The notes beneath the pieces are model-generated. The model did no database searches. It worked only from the letters and a program-made list of their open reading frames with translations, and was not told the DNA's origin. Of a DNA stretch of 64,000 nucleotides, positions 53,450-64,000 are shown piece by piece. The translations under genes and the position numbers were made by a program. Position 1 is the first letter of the stretch. The number at the start of each line of letters is the position of its first letter. Source of the DNA: Lampris incognitus (taxonomy: Eukaryota; Chordata; Actinopteri; Lampriformes; Lampridae); the NCBI RefSeq assembly GCF_029633865.1, contig NC_079222.1, positions 28,582,166 to 28,646,165 on the forward strand, given 5' to 3'.

Positions 53450-54330
53450 CATATATATATATATGTGTGTATATATACAAATAATACATATGAGTCGTGT
53501 ATGTAACAGGAAAACAAACAAAAAACAGACAAAAAAATAAACAGTAATGAAGGAAATACGTTACATTGGGCTCAGATTAAAACATATTTAGTGAAGAGAA
53601 ATGATTTTTGAGCGTGTTCCTTTTTTCATGGGTTTTAAGGATTTTGAAAACATTTTTAGGTCAATCTTGAAAATAATAAACAAGGGTGGGGATTTTAAAA
53701 AAAACATTTGTGAATAAAATATTTTGTTATAATTATCAGGTTATTGATCAGAAACTCCACCTTTCGATCCTCCTGGGGAAAAAAACCCAAAAACAAACCT
53801 TACACTGTCAAGATAAGATGATTCCCTGTGACTGAATCCACTCACATTAAGCTGTGCATATAACGACTGGGCCACCTCACGACTGAAAAACAGATGATCT
53901 GTGGTTTCCACATCATCTGGCAATTATTAGTCTAAATTCAATTTAAGTCTTAAGAATTCGTTTGAGGGATAATTATCATTAAGAATATTAAATTGTACCT
54001 CTTTGGCTTTGGCAGAAAGAGGAAAAGATAGGTATCTAGTCCGAATTTTACATGCAGCCCTTCTCACATAATCTTGTAAAATATATCCTCTTCTTGGTAG
54101 GCCTGGATAGATTTCGTTTGCCAAGACTGATTTTTGAGTTTCATCGTCGCTTTTTATCTTTCATTAAAGTAAACATTTCCAAACATAAAAGGATGCAATT
54201 TGGGAATCATCTTAGATTACGTCATATGTCCTTTTATAAGATGTAAGAGGTAAAGGGATTGCCTTCATTACTATATTATACTCTCTTACTGAACGAAGGA
54301 CATCATAACTCAAAATATCCCCATTATCAT
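53298..54330 (-). mobile_element. L1/Tx1-like LINE 3' fragment with poly(A) tail
   Basis: On the minus strand, frames near 53741-54124 read LPRRGYILQDYVRRAACKIR, SAKAKEVQFNILNDNYPSNEFL and a VETTDHLFFSREVAQSLYAQ block, which match the C-terminal zinc-binding region after the RT of L1/Tx1-type LINEs. At the 3' end, AAATAAAGG precedes an A-rich tail (plus strand 53299-53325). A TG/TA tract interrupts the UTR at 53398-53464. Only a degenerate fragment remains. Confidence 0.6.
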
Positions 54331-54349
54331 CAAGCTGAATAACTAATAA

Positions 54350-55660
54350 TGAATGAATGAATGCCTTTGTCATTGCACAGCTGTATAACGAAATTAACTG
54401 CAACTCTCTAGTGGTACAAACAAGATAAATATATATATATTTAATAAAAATTAAATATATACAAATAGACAAAATACAAATAGACACATTTGCAGCACAA
54501 TCAACATATAAACAATGTATGGGTAAGTGTAAAAACAAGTGTAATCTAAATAGTCTGTGTATTGCACTAACCCAAGTCAGCATATATTATTGCACATGCC
54601 AAAATGTACAGGTGTTGTTGCACAGTTTCAGGATTTTATTGAATCCTTATAGTTGGTTAATAGAGTTCAGTTCTTTAATGGCACTTGGGTAGAAACTGTT
54701 CAAAAGCCTGCCTATTCATTATTTTAGTTTTTTATTTATTTTGTGGTCAGAATAAACAGTGCAGTGTGTAATTTCTACCTGAATGTTGAGATCAGAATGT
54801 AACGAAAAACTACACATCAACATAGACCAACAACCTGACACCCCCTTATGTTTCTATTGTTGTTCTAACAACAGCAGGCACACACAGACAATGTGGCTGC
54901 TGTGTGTTCAACTCAGAAATCTGGGGAGCGACTCATCTAATTTATATAGCACATTGCTCCTTAAACAACTTTGACTTACTGTTTAATTATTAATATAATC
55001 ACACATAACTATTGTTGTCTTGGTTGTTTGGCCTGCAGCTTGTAGCTCTAGTAGCTCAAATTAGTGGTGGAATTCTGATTCTTTCAACAAATTCGGTTCT
55101 TTTGGACTCCACAGTGTCCTTAGAAAGTAAAGCCACTGCTGTGCCTTCTTCACTAAGTTGTATTGCCAGTTCATGTGAGGTCCTGGGAGATGTGCCAAGG
55201 AATTTGAAGCTGGTCACCCTCTCCACCATGTCTCCTCCGATGTATAAGGGAGCAGGTTCCTCTCCCTGTTTTCTAAAGTTGATGATGATCTCCTTTGTTT
55301 TGGAGGTGTCGAGTGCCAAGTTGTTACTGGAGCACCATATACTGACAGTTTGTGGACCTCTTCCCTGTAGGCAGACTCATTACCATTCTGTATTCGTCCC
55401 ACCACGTGTTATCTGCAATTTTATTATGGCATTTTTACTGTGGTTTGGTGTGCAGTCATGTGTGTAAAGTGAACAGAGAAGAGTACTCAGCACGCAGACT
55501 GTGGAGCTCCAGTGCTGAGTGTCAGGGTCAATGAGTGGTTGTGTCCCCAGCCTGACAGTCTATGGATGATTTGTTAAAAGGTATTTTATCCATCTGCATG
55601 CGGAATGGCTGACAACCAGCTCGAGCAGGTTGATCAACATTCTGCTGGGGATTAGAGCTA
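54350..55660 (-). mobile_element. CR1/Rex1-like LINE 3' fragment with AATG-type tail
   Basis: The tail is plus-strand GAATGAATGAATGCC (54350-54365) beside ATTGCACAGCTGT. The C-terminus reads RLLNSFYPSAIKELNSINQL (54640-54700). The RT thumb region reads LDTSKTKEIIINFRKQGEEP and ERVTSFKFLG (55060-55319). An RT palm piece around 55400-55500 reads THDCTPNHS and IIKFAD in shifted frames; the catalytic FADD appears as FADN after a one-base shift. The element is inactive. Confidence 0.7.
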
Positions 55661-55668
55661 AAGTCTAC

Positions 55669-55690
55669 GAATAATAATAATAATAATAAT
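55669..55690. repeat. (AAT)n microsatellite
   Basis: About seven AAT units next to TGCATTTTATTTATGGGC, which looks like another LINE/SINE 3' end. Confidence 0.9.
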
Positions 55691-55955
55691 GCATTTTATT
55701 TATGGGCACCTTTCAGATTACTCAAAGACACCTTCCAAAATACAGTGAAAAACAAGTAGCACTGTATCAGACATCATAAAATCAAACAGAGCACGGGTAT
55801 ACAATAAAAAGTTAATACAGCAGATACGTAGGTATAATTGAACAAATACCTTTTGCCAAACACCTTTACCTTTTCTAAAAATATAGAGTTAGGTCTAAAT
55901 AAGATACATCTGTTATTCTGGATAGGGGTGTCGTGGTGAGAAGTTGTTTGTAAAT

Positions 55956-56093
55956 GTCTTGATGCATGCTCAATAATCCAGAGGAAATCTTAGAAAGTTG
56001 AATCAGTTCATCTGGACACAACATTTATTGAGAGAAATGTTTCATCACTCATCTAGGTGACTTCTTCACTCTCAACTGACTGCAGGTATCCCA
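55956..56093 (+). repeat. Penelope-like element terminal fragment
   Basis: Contains TGCTCAATAATCCAG, GAATCAGTTCATCTGGACAC and TTTCATCACTCATCTAGGTG, matching the termini of the element at 37961-40795. Confidence 0.8.
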
Positions 56094-56289
56094 ATCAGTC
56101 TGGCTTTAAGTGGGGTTACTCTACCAAGAATGCACTCCTGTCAGTAATAGAATCATTGTATTTGGCTAGAGCTGCTGGTCAGTCCTCAGCTTTATTGCTG
56201 CTAGATCTGTCAACTGCCTTTGACATGATTAACCACCATATCCTCCTCTCCACACTCACTGAGCTTGGTATCTCAGGATCTGCCCTCTG
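56090..56289 (+). pseudogene. LINE reverse transcriptase fragment (block A region)
   Basis: Encodes NQSGFKWGYSTKNALLSVIE, SALLLLDLSTAFDMINHHIL and LTELGISGSAL. The LDLSxAFDxxNH phrase is the catalytic A block of L2/Rex-type LINE reverse transcriptases. It starts directly after the Penelope-like fragment and ends directly at the gypsy fragment. Confidence 0.75.
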
Positions 56290-56940
56290 AAATGCAGCTG
56301 GGGCATTCATTAATCCAAAGGGGATACAAACCCATTCGTGTAAGCGCCATGGTGTACTGAAAGCTGTCCTATGCCTGGACTCCTCTGACATAAAGCCTTG
56401 GTGATAGGCCGACCCTTGATCAAGAATGGAGAACCATGTGGACCCTCCCAGGTTGCTCAAAAGATCAAGAACTCTCGGCAGAGGATGCTTGTCTGGTATT
56501 GTCTTCTTGTTCAGACCCCTGAAATCTTTGCACAGCCTCAAACTTTAGTCCTTTTTCTTCACGCAAATAATAGGTGAAGAGTATGCTGATTTAGAGTTCT
56601 GAATCCAGCCTCTTTCAAGTGGGGTGTGGACATAGTCTTTCACTTTTTTGTAGAGCGGCTTAGGAATTGAGCTGTGTGACTTCTGCACAGGTGTGTCATT
56701 ACAGAGTCTAATTTTCAGATTGAATCCTGGCACACACCCTATGTTTCCTTCCGCCTTGGTGATTACATCTGATTCCCCAAATAACATTTGTCTTACTTTT
56801 TCTGCCTGCTTTGGCTCCAAATGGCTCAAGTCTACTGGTGGGTGCCACTTTTCATCTGTGGAATCCCTCAGTTTAGGTGTCAGACGCGTTGTGCTCTTCT
56901 GGCGCATTTGATGTCTTGGAGGCTTCATGCCCATTTCCAT
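56290..56940 (-). pseudogene. Ty3/gypsy reverse transcriptase N-terminal fragment
   Basis: On the minus strand, an upstream stretch (56545-56940) carries LSHLEPKQAEKVRQMLFGES and a W/Y-x-x-SxYSSPIICVKKKD block; a shifted stretch (56290-56541) carries RLCKDFRGLNKKTIPDKHPL and IPFGLMNAPAAFQR. These are the first RT blocks of gypsy-type pol. The catalytic YLDD block is not present because the homology stops at 56290. A stop codon separates the two stretches. It is a truncated old copy. Confidence 0.8.
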
Positions 56941-58290
56941 CCTCTACCACTGGTGAGTGAGGTCCTGGAGACAGAGCAGCTGCACAAGGCCCTGTTCCTC
57001 CAACTCCCTGAGGTGGTCACTGTTTGTGTAGCTCACCACATAGTCAAACAGTTCGGCTTCATTGTTCCCCATGCTGTCCGAAGGGCTTGGAAGTCATCTC
57101 CCTGCTGGTGGCTGTGGTCATTTCATGCAACTGGTCCTCAGACAGCTGGAACAGGAGTTTCTGGATGCTCCACACTAGCTTCTTGTACCACTGTCGGCTA
57201 TCCTGCCTTCATTTTCTCTGAACCCGTATGTGACCGCTATCTGCATCAGACACCTCTGCCACTGAAGACCTGCAGCTCGCCTCCGTCTCTACATTTCTGT
57301 CACTGTGGCTCTTTCAAGATCAACAAGATGAGAAGTTGCAGATCCCGGACAAGCCCACCAATATTGCCACCCATGCCATGGTGACGTGATAAAGAACCCA
57401 CAGGACACACAGCTCTCCTTCAGTGCTTTACTGATTGGTCTGCAGCCACAGTGTACAATGGACAAAGGTGACGAACGTCAATGCACTCTTGTAGCTTCCT
57501 GAAACTCAGGAAAAGTAAAGTTGTTTAATTTCTATTTTTTGTACATAAATTAAGTGTTGGAGTGGTACAACACACATTGCAAAGAAAAACATGTTAACAC
57601 TCGATTTTGTTCAAATTTTACAACATGTCCACTGTAGTAGAACCCCCCCCCCCCACATGTGATGTCATTTTAAAGGCACAGTTGTCCTCTTTAAGAGAAA
57701 ACAGGACTGAATACAGTGGCATGTATTGTATGAGAGATATTAGCAAAAACGCTACGCCCACTACAGTGGACAAAAATTAATTGCTGGGTCTCAAGAACAG
57801 CTTTCTCTCTGTCTCTCTCAGCCCCAAGTCCGAACTGAGGGGAAACCGCGCACGTGCCCATACCAATGTGCAACAGCTGATGTCACTTTTAAGATGCTTA
57901 ACAAATGAGATTTAAAACGGCCTAAATTATATTGACTGCATTACTCTCTTTTCAATAAAGATAGAACAAGTGTGCTTTGTATTGTAAACTTTATATGGAA
58001 AAGCAAAAATGAACAACTGATTAATACCTTATATCGTTTCACCCTTTTCATCTCCCTCTAGTGTAACCTTCTGGCCCAAACCACTTCGCGAGCATAGGGG
58101 CACATTGTTTGTAGGGATCTTAATCTGACCACAACATTACCGTTATTACATGTGCATGGGGTAATATGGTCAAGATATTTACCATGGCTTAAAAAGGGCA
58201 CATTTTCATAACAGCCACAACACACCAACCCCCTTGATGTATAGCTTCTACACACTCATCATTTTGTGTGTACTTGATGTGATAAACTAA
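56941..58290. other. Stretch without assigned gene
   Basis: 56941-57380 may be the upstream gypsy gag/protease region (minus strand), but it is too degenerate to assign. A C homopolymer lies at 57642-57654. No gene is seen in 57381-58290. Confidence 0.35.
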
Positions 58291-59000
58291 ACACATTGAA
58301 AGTTAATTCCACCATCGTTGGCCTTATCCAGGATGATGACGAGTCTGCATATAGATGGGAGGTTGATCAGCTGGCCCTCTAGGGCGGCCATAACAACCTG
58401 GAGCTGAACATGCTCAAAACGGTGGCGATGACAGTGGACTTCAGGAGGAGACCCCCCCCCAACACTGCCCCCTCCTCACAATGCTCAACAGCACGGTGCC
58501 TACGGTGAAAACCTACAGATTTCTGGGTTTTGCAATCTCCCAGGACCTAAGGTGGGCATCCAACATAGACACAATCATCAAAAAGGCCCAGCAGAGGATG
58601 GACTTTCTCCACCAGCTCAGGAAATTCAACCTGCCTCATGAAGTGTTGTTTCAGTTCTACACTGCAATAATTCAGTCTGTTTGCACATCCATCACTGTCT
58701 GGTTTGGGTCGGCCACCAAACAGGGCAGGGAAAGACTACAAAGGACAGTTAGGTCTGCAGAGAAAATCATTGGTGCCAACCTGCCCTCCATTCAGGACTT
58801 AATACACCTCCAGACTCGGGAAACGGGCAGGCAACATCACTGTAGACCCATCACACCCTGGTCACAACCTGTTCCAACTCCTCCCCTCTGGTAGGCGCTA
58901 CAGAGCACTGTACCCCAAAACAATCAGATATAAAATGTTTCTTTCTGCGGGATGTCATTCAAATGAACACTTAACACTGTCAAATAAATCCAACCATTTT
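58291..59000 (+). mobile_element. CR1/Rex1-like LINE C-terminal fragment
   Basis: The open stretch 58481-58894 reads VPTVKTYRFLGFAISQDLRW, then AQQRMDFLHQLRKFNLPHEV, CTSITVWFGSATKQGRERLQ and EKIIGANLPSIQDL. A frameshift follows and the sequence SGRRYRALYPKTIRYKMFLS continues after it. This is the RT thumb and C-terminus of a CR1/Rex1-type LINE. Its upstream part (SKTKEMxxDFRR-like) begins near 58400 in another frame. The 5' domains are missing. Confidence 0.75.
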
Positions 59001-59699
59001 GTACATGCTGTACTGTACATAGTGGTACGCTGTCATGTCCATCTACCTCAGGCATGTATTTATGCAAGTAGCCTGCTAACATCTCTTTCAGCATCTCTGA
59101 TATATTCTCTGCACTACTGCACTTTATCACCTCTTATTTCGCCTGTATATATCTCAAGATTGTTGTGTTGCAGGTTTTTTTTTAACTTTTCAATGGTTTT
59201 GTCTACGCTCCACTTTAAAGGAACTTGGGGACAGCCAAATGCAGTATTATGATGTTTACTGCTTTACACTGAAATACTTCAGTTTTTGAAAGTTAAAGTA
59301 GTTCTATAGAAAAATGTTGTACAGTCCTGTGCATACATAGTATTATGATTTCACTTACCTTTTTGGTATGTTGTCCATAAAGTGTATTAATGAATATGAA
59401 TGAATTAAAGAATGAATCTTTAAGCAACAATTCTCAGATTACCGGATGTGACAGCCTGGCATTGCTGATAAAGGTCAAATTTTATATTCTGTGCATGATC
59501 CACACAATACTTTACATGTCACAGGAATGGCCATTACAGAGCACGAATGTTAATAAACGTGTATGCAGTCAAAATTCTGAAAATATATATAAAAAAATAT
59601 TAATATAAACCTCTGTTTTAAGTATAAGCTAGTTCCAGTTCAAAAGAAGAAAAAAAAATTTGGGGTAATTCAAGCACTCAAAAACACATTTAATATAAA
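59001..59699. other. LINE 3' UTR and unassigned AT-rich sequence
   Basis: Probably includes the 3' UTR of the preceding LINE. AATGAATATGAATGAATTAAAG at 59388-59409 looks like its tail. No gene is recognised. Confidence 0.35.
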
Positions 59700-60596
59700 T
59701 ACTAGAATCTTTATTTAAATATTGTACATCTTTTAAAACATATTTACAGAAATTAGACCTGTGTTGTTACACTCTATACTAAGTGTATCTTTCATACGCA
59801 CAAACATCGCTTGCTGGAAGGACAATCATACCTTGTATTGACTGCAGAAGCACCTTTTAAAAACTTTTACAGGACAAGCAGGGAAAATGGAGACAAATTT
59901 AAATGATGTTAAACACTGAGCAGCATGACCAAGACGAGACAAGCTTGCAATGCCAGGGAAGGCCTCTTGATTATTACAGGTCTAGCTATTTAAGGCTGAA
60001 ACTGTGCTCACCTTCACATGTCAACAGCGCCAACCGCTTCTCACCATTCCTGTTTCGCATGGGATATTTCGCTCCGCCAAACATAGGCCTACATTTTACA
60101 TAAATAAATATTTACTCTGTAAAAAGCACTAAGAAAAATAGATCCACTTAAATCCTTCGTAAACCAATTACTGGGCAGATTTTCGGGCAGGAATTGGGAG
60201 ATGGGCCGGACAGTGATCTCAGCTTCATATTTGTGTTCTATTGGTGCAAATTAGCAAGGGCAGTAATCATGCAAGAAAGAATGCAGACAATAGGACAAAC
60301 AATACCTAAAAAATTATGTTATTAATAAATACCAAGAATAAACACCAGTCAAATCCAAACGTTTTCATGTACAAATGCGTTCACTGTAGCGCTCCCACTC
60401 ATTTGCTGCATCGCTGCTCCACCCCACAAAGGAATTGCTTGTAAAATCACGCTTTGCCAATGGAGAACAGAGGACAATGATCTGTTGAGCTTCAGTTTGC
60501 ACATTACGTTTATGCTAAATGACAGTGACAATATTGGCCACCACCGACACAATGCTATCTTGGTAGAAGGGCTTATGGAACACTGCCCTAAGCACA

Positions 60597-60757
60597 CACT
60601 GTAAAAAATTATCTGCTGGTTTGACTTAAAAAAAGAAAGTAAGGCAACCTATTACAAGCCTCTTTCTGAGTAATCTAAACTGAGATTACTCAGAAAAGGG
60701 CTTGTAATAGGTTGCCTTACTTTTTTAAGTCACACCAGCACATTATTTTTTACAGTG
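60597..60757. mobile_element. Fold-back MITE within the probable pptc7 3' UTR
   Basis: 161 bp that is almost entirely one inverted repeat: left arm from CACTGTAAAAAATTATCTGC, right arm ending TTATTTTTTACAGTG, loop AAACT near 60675-60680. The arms differ by a few bases and a 4-base insertion. The dinucleotide CA flanks both sides. Confidence 0.88.
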
Positions 60758-62226
60758 CATGTCCATATGGCTTTCCTTCTTTGGTTTTGTAAACTTGCCT
60801 GGTAGTTCCCTACAGATAGCCAGTCCTATGACTAAAGCCATGAAAATATGATGAAAACACTGTTATGACCAAATAACATCAGGCACACAAAGGCCATTTT
60901 ATGTCCCCCCCAACTATAGAAAACAAAAACAAAACTGCTGGCCACAAAACATGAATCAACAAGTTCCCCCATGTGTACGAGCACATAGTATTGCTGTGCG
61001 TTGTTCTTACCAACAAGTCATAATGATATACATAAAGAAAGTGTGTCTTTGGTGCACCGTTTTTTTCAAACCGTAAAAACATTGTCCAAATCACTTGGGT
61101 GAGATTTAAAGGAAAGGGAATGGATATCTTTGATAAATGTAACTCCACAAAATCAAGCACACATTTATATACACTCATTACAATCAAGGTGACCATGTTC
61201 ACATAAATCATGTACAGTCATACACCATCATCGAGAATGGAAGCAGCAAAAAAAAATTTTTTTTACAAAGACAGACACGACTAGGGAATTTTCACACTTG
61301 TGACATACTTTTGTTAAGATTGGATCTTAATCTTTGTCCCCCATCACAGCACAAGAACTAAATTTCATAAGACACTTCAAATTCGTATTCTGAAAACTAA
61401 AACAGTTTAAAAAAATAAATCTTTAATAATATTCCTACCTGACCTATCATTGTAAGCATTCCCAGATGCTCGTTTTAGCTTCAAGAGTTAATGAATATCA
61501 ACATCAAATACCCCTCACACTATAACCACAGCTTACATTCGCTCACATTTACCCCACACACATCTCAGGACATTTTTTACATCCACGACCTGCTGTGCAT
61601 ATTCCTAACATACCACTGTTGCATATTAATCTGAAAATATTTTGTTCACTTTAGCCAATGAGCACAGGGACTGATGAGGCTTACTTTAAGATTCAATCCA
61701 TTACCCAGTAAATTATGTGTACACCTTCCACAATAGCAATGTACTAGGTCTTGGCTTTTGCAACCAAAACAACGTAAAGGGCAGCAGATATCCCTATAAC
61801 ACAAAAATAATATTTACAGTTTGGGAAGGTGTGAACACTGACAAAACCCCTCAGCCAACTGACAAGCCAAATTAATCTGTTTCCTAGAAGGCGATATGAC
61901 ATATTAAGGTTTTGCTTTACGTTGATTTATCAGAGCTGAGCTGGTAGATACTGGCTAGCTCTTCCATCAAGCACATTCTGTTATCAAAAGTCCACAACCA
62001 ATCACTTTGCATCCTCAAAACTGTACTTTGTCCTTTATGACAGCTACACAATGGAGAAAAACTGGTTTCCACAGTCCGATCCAACTAAATTTCTCTCCCT
62101 CTACTCAACCTACACATTTACAACATGGAAAAGGACGAACTAGAGCAAAACAGAAAGGTTAGTAGGCTCGGGCGATAGGACGAATATATCGGCAACTGGC
62201 TGAGTCCGTTCGGTGGTTGTCGTTTT

Positions 62227-62229
62227 GTT

Positions 62230-62260
<31 letters not shown>

Positions 62261-62263
62261 TTT
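62227..62263. repeat. (TTTA)n microsatellite
   Basis: About nine tandem TTTA units. Confidence 0.93.
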
Positions 62264-62689
62264 GCATGATTTTGTCCTTTTATTTTGCTAATTTAACGGT
62301 CGGCCTGAGAATTCAACTCGGTAAATAATTAACCTGAAACGCGCAACTGAAAGCATGCGTGAATAGGAACTGGCAGGTGGAGTGGGGCCATATGTACTCT
62401 CTGGTTGCACTGATTTCCGAAGTCTTTCAAAAAACAGGGAAATGACTGCAGTTACTAAATGCCATTTAAGCCGTCTTTAGTGGTTGCTGACCAATTGATT
62501 GATGCTGAAAATCAACGTCAATTCATAAATCACATTTGAGAACTAAACCAAAAACTGTATGTACAGTCAGAATCTTTTGCCGGCCCTACTCATTTGCAAG
62601 GACGGAAAATTACTTCATTTAGGTCCTTCGGCTTGCCGGTTAAATCTGGTTTAAAACAAAAATAATACCTAATTTTTTATCTTTTTTGA

Positions 62690-62998
62690 TTTAATTTTGA
62701 GATACTTAATTGATCCCCGTGGGGAAATTATGCTCTGCATTTAACTCATCCTAGCTGTGTAGCTAGGAGCAATGGGCAGCCACCCTAACCCTAGCATGCA
62801 TGTCTTTTTTTTTCTTTTTTGTGATGGTGGGGGAAACCGGAGCACCCGGAGAAAACCCACCGCAGACACGGGGAGAACATGCAAACTCCACGCAGAGGAT
62901 GACCTGGGATGACTCCCAAGATTGAACAACACTGGGGTTCGAACCCAGGACCTTCTTGCTGTGAGGCGACAGCGCTAACCACTGTGCCACCATGCCGC
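62690..62998 (-). mobile_element. tRNA-derived SINE (family B head) with a different 3' end
   Basis: On the minus strand the head reads GGCATGGTGGCACAGTGGTT with A box, then B box GGGTTCGAACCCC and the TGGAGTTTGCATGTTCTCCC body. Instead of the family B 3' end it passes, after an A run, into GGATCAATTAAGTATC (plus strand GATACTTAATTGATCC, 62701-62716), a LINE-like tail. It is a chimeric or variant SINE. Confidence 0.82.
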
Positions 62999-63654
62999 TA
63001 AATAATAATAGGGGATTTTGTATTCTTTTTTCACAAGGAGATCTTCCATGATTGCTTTCGCTGAAAATGGCTGGCAGGGGGGTATCAGCAGTTGCTGATT
63101 TTGGGGCTGATGGTGGCTGTTAGGAAAATTTTGGCATATCACCCATCCATACAGGTTAGGCTCATTAGACAGCACTACTCTCTCAAGATTCCAGACCATG
63201 GCTTAATCCTTGTACAGCATCACCATTTTTAATGAAGGCGACAGAATCTTAAAACCCTCAACTTTATTCTCGCCAGTGAGAACAAAATGCCCTTTCCTTT
63301 AAAACTGACAGTTACACAACCCCAGATGTACTGACCTAAAGCAATGAGACGTGAGGGAGACTGAAAGGCGTCCTCTGACCTGCTCTATCCAGATTCTTCT
63401 GCATCAATTTCACCATTAAAATGTCCCAGGTGTCTGCCTTACATCAGCAGTACCCACACCAGAAAATGGAGAAAGAAACCAGGAAGGAGAGAGGACTTCA
63501 GCCTCATGCCGAGGAGTGTGTGATGTACTGGTAGGCTTCCACATGTCAGCCCACAGGAAGCAGTGCATTGAGAGAGCCACAGGTGGAAGACTCAGGCAGC
63601 AGGGAAGAGAAAAAAAAATACAGACCAGAAAAGCACACACAGTCAGACACAAAT

Positions 63655-63713
63655 TTAGTCTGTATATTCAGCCACAATGGACAGCAGCACCGTGATATCA
63701 TCTGGCTTCCCTC
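63655..63713 (-). CDS. pptc7: PPTC7-type PP2C phosphatase, last coding exon
   Basis: PPTC7 is a mitochondrial-matrix PP2C-family protein serine/threonine phosphatase. The 59-nt exon follows a CTCTACAG acceptor (minus strand) and encodes (G)GKPDDITVLLSIVAEYTD before TAA at 63655-63657. The DD of the PDDITVLL phrase includes the final metal-binding aspartate of the PP2C fold, and the AEYTD end is identical in type to vertebrate PPTC7. The rest of the gene lies beyond 64000. The first two bases complete a glycine codon from the previous exon. No other phosphatase ending resembles it as closely from memory; the paralog (a/b) is undecided. Confidence 0.85.
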
Positions 63714-63834
63714 CTGTAGAGCACACAGACAAAAACATATGAGGCATCTTCCAAACACTTGTCACCAATTGAGTGTAAAAGAGGGCTGGAATTTCATTAT
63801 TTTGCAACAAAACTGTTTGCCCTGTAGAGGGATC

Positions 63835-64000
63835 CCCCCTTTTTTTTCTCCCAATTGTTCTTGGCTAATTACCCCACTCCTCCGAGCCATCCCGGTCACT
63901 GCTCCACCCCCTCTGCCAATCCGGGGAGGGCTGCAGACTATTACATGCCTCCTACGATACATGTGGCGTTGCCAGCCACTTCTTTTCACCCGACAGTGAG
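63835..64000 (-). mobile_element. tRNA-derived SINE (family A), cut by window end
   Basis: The 3' half of the family is visible: CTCCCAATTGTTCTTGGCTA, the TCCACCCCCTCTGCCAATCC block and the start of CACCCGACAGTGAG at the window end. It lies in the last intron of pptc7. Confidence 0.9.

Larger units (their letters stand above)
59700..63654 (-). other. Probable long 3' UTR of pptc7
   Basis: On the minus strand this follows the pptc7 stop codon without any coding signal. A candidate AAATAAAG poly(A) signal is the complement of 59710-59717. Mammalian PPTC7 also has a multi-kilobase 3' UTR. The region contains a hairpin MITE (60597-60757), a TTTA run (62227-62263) and a SINE (62690-62998). The true 3' end is not proven. 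Confidence 0.45.

Noticed and set aside
63416-63652. 78-codon open frame on the minus strand downstream of the pptc7 exon
   Set aside because: It lies after the pptc7 stop codon in the 3' UTR and starts in non-conserved sequence; no domain is recognised.

Overview
The window is vertebrate nuclear DNA, and the gene content and repeats point to a teleost fish. It has intron-containing genes with GT-AG boundaries, an apelin receptor with fish-like sequence, long CA, GA and TA microsatellites, and a dense load of fish-type transposable elements. The species cannot be named from the sequence alone.

Three host genes are recognisable, all on the minus strand. (1) Positions 1-462 hold the 5' part of an apelin receptor gene (aplnr), cut by the window edge, with a TATA box about 160 bp upstream of the start codon. 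(2) Positions 31159-52824 hold a complete nine-exon TBC1D10A-type Rab GTPase-activating protein gene. Its predicted 481-aa product keeps both catalytic fingers and a C-terminal DTYL PDZ ligand. (3) Positions 63655-63713 hold the last coding exon of a PPTC7-type PP2C phosphatase, with a probable ~4 kb 3' UTR reaching to about 59700. The genes do not form an operon or an evident pathway.

Almost everything else is mobile DNA. 1.5-5.1 kb: an RTE/Rex3-like LINE fused to half a SINE inside one 24-bp target duplication, with a nested CR1/L2-group LINE whose 5' end folds back. 7.1-14.7 kb: an L2-like LINE broken by SINEs and by a hAT transposon with an exact 8-bp target duplication. 16.3-16.8 kb: a GAGTC-rich hAT MITE. 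19.2-22.5 kb: a second RTE LINE, a Ty3/gypsy LTR stub and a two-unit repeat family. 24.8-27.0 kb: a SINE, then a very small LTR element cluster with a tRNA-Leu primer site and a tRNA-like Pol III box pair in its LTR. The tbc1d10a introns hold a Penelope-like element, an apparently intact DD38E Tc1-like (Intruder-type) transposon, a 1.2-kb palindromic derivative of it, and several MITEs and SINEs. 53.3-59.3 kb: L1/Tx1-like, CR1/Rex1-like and gypsy remnants.

The most unusual objects are the miniature LTR cluster (26266-26998), the Intruder pair (43029-44640 and 45760-46956), and the LINE-SINE chimera (1505-5151).
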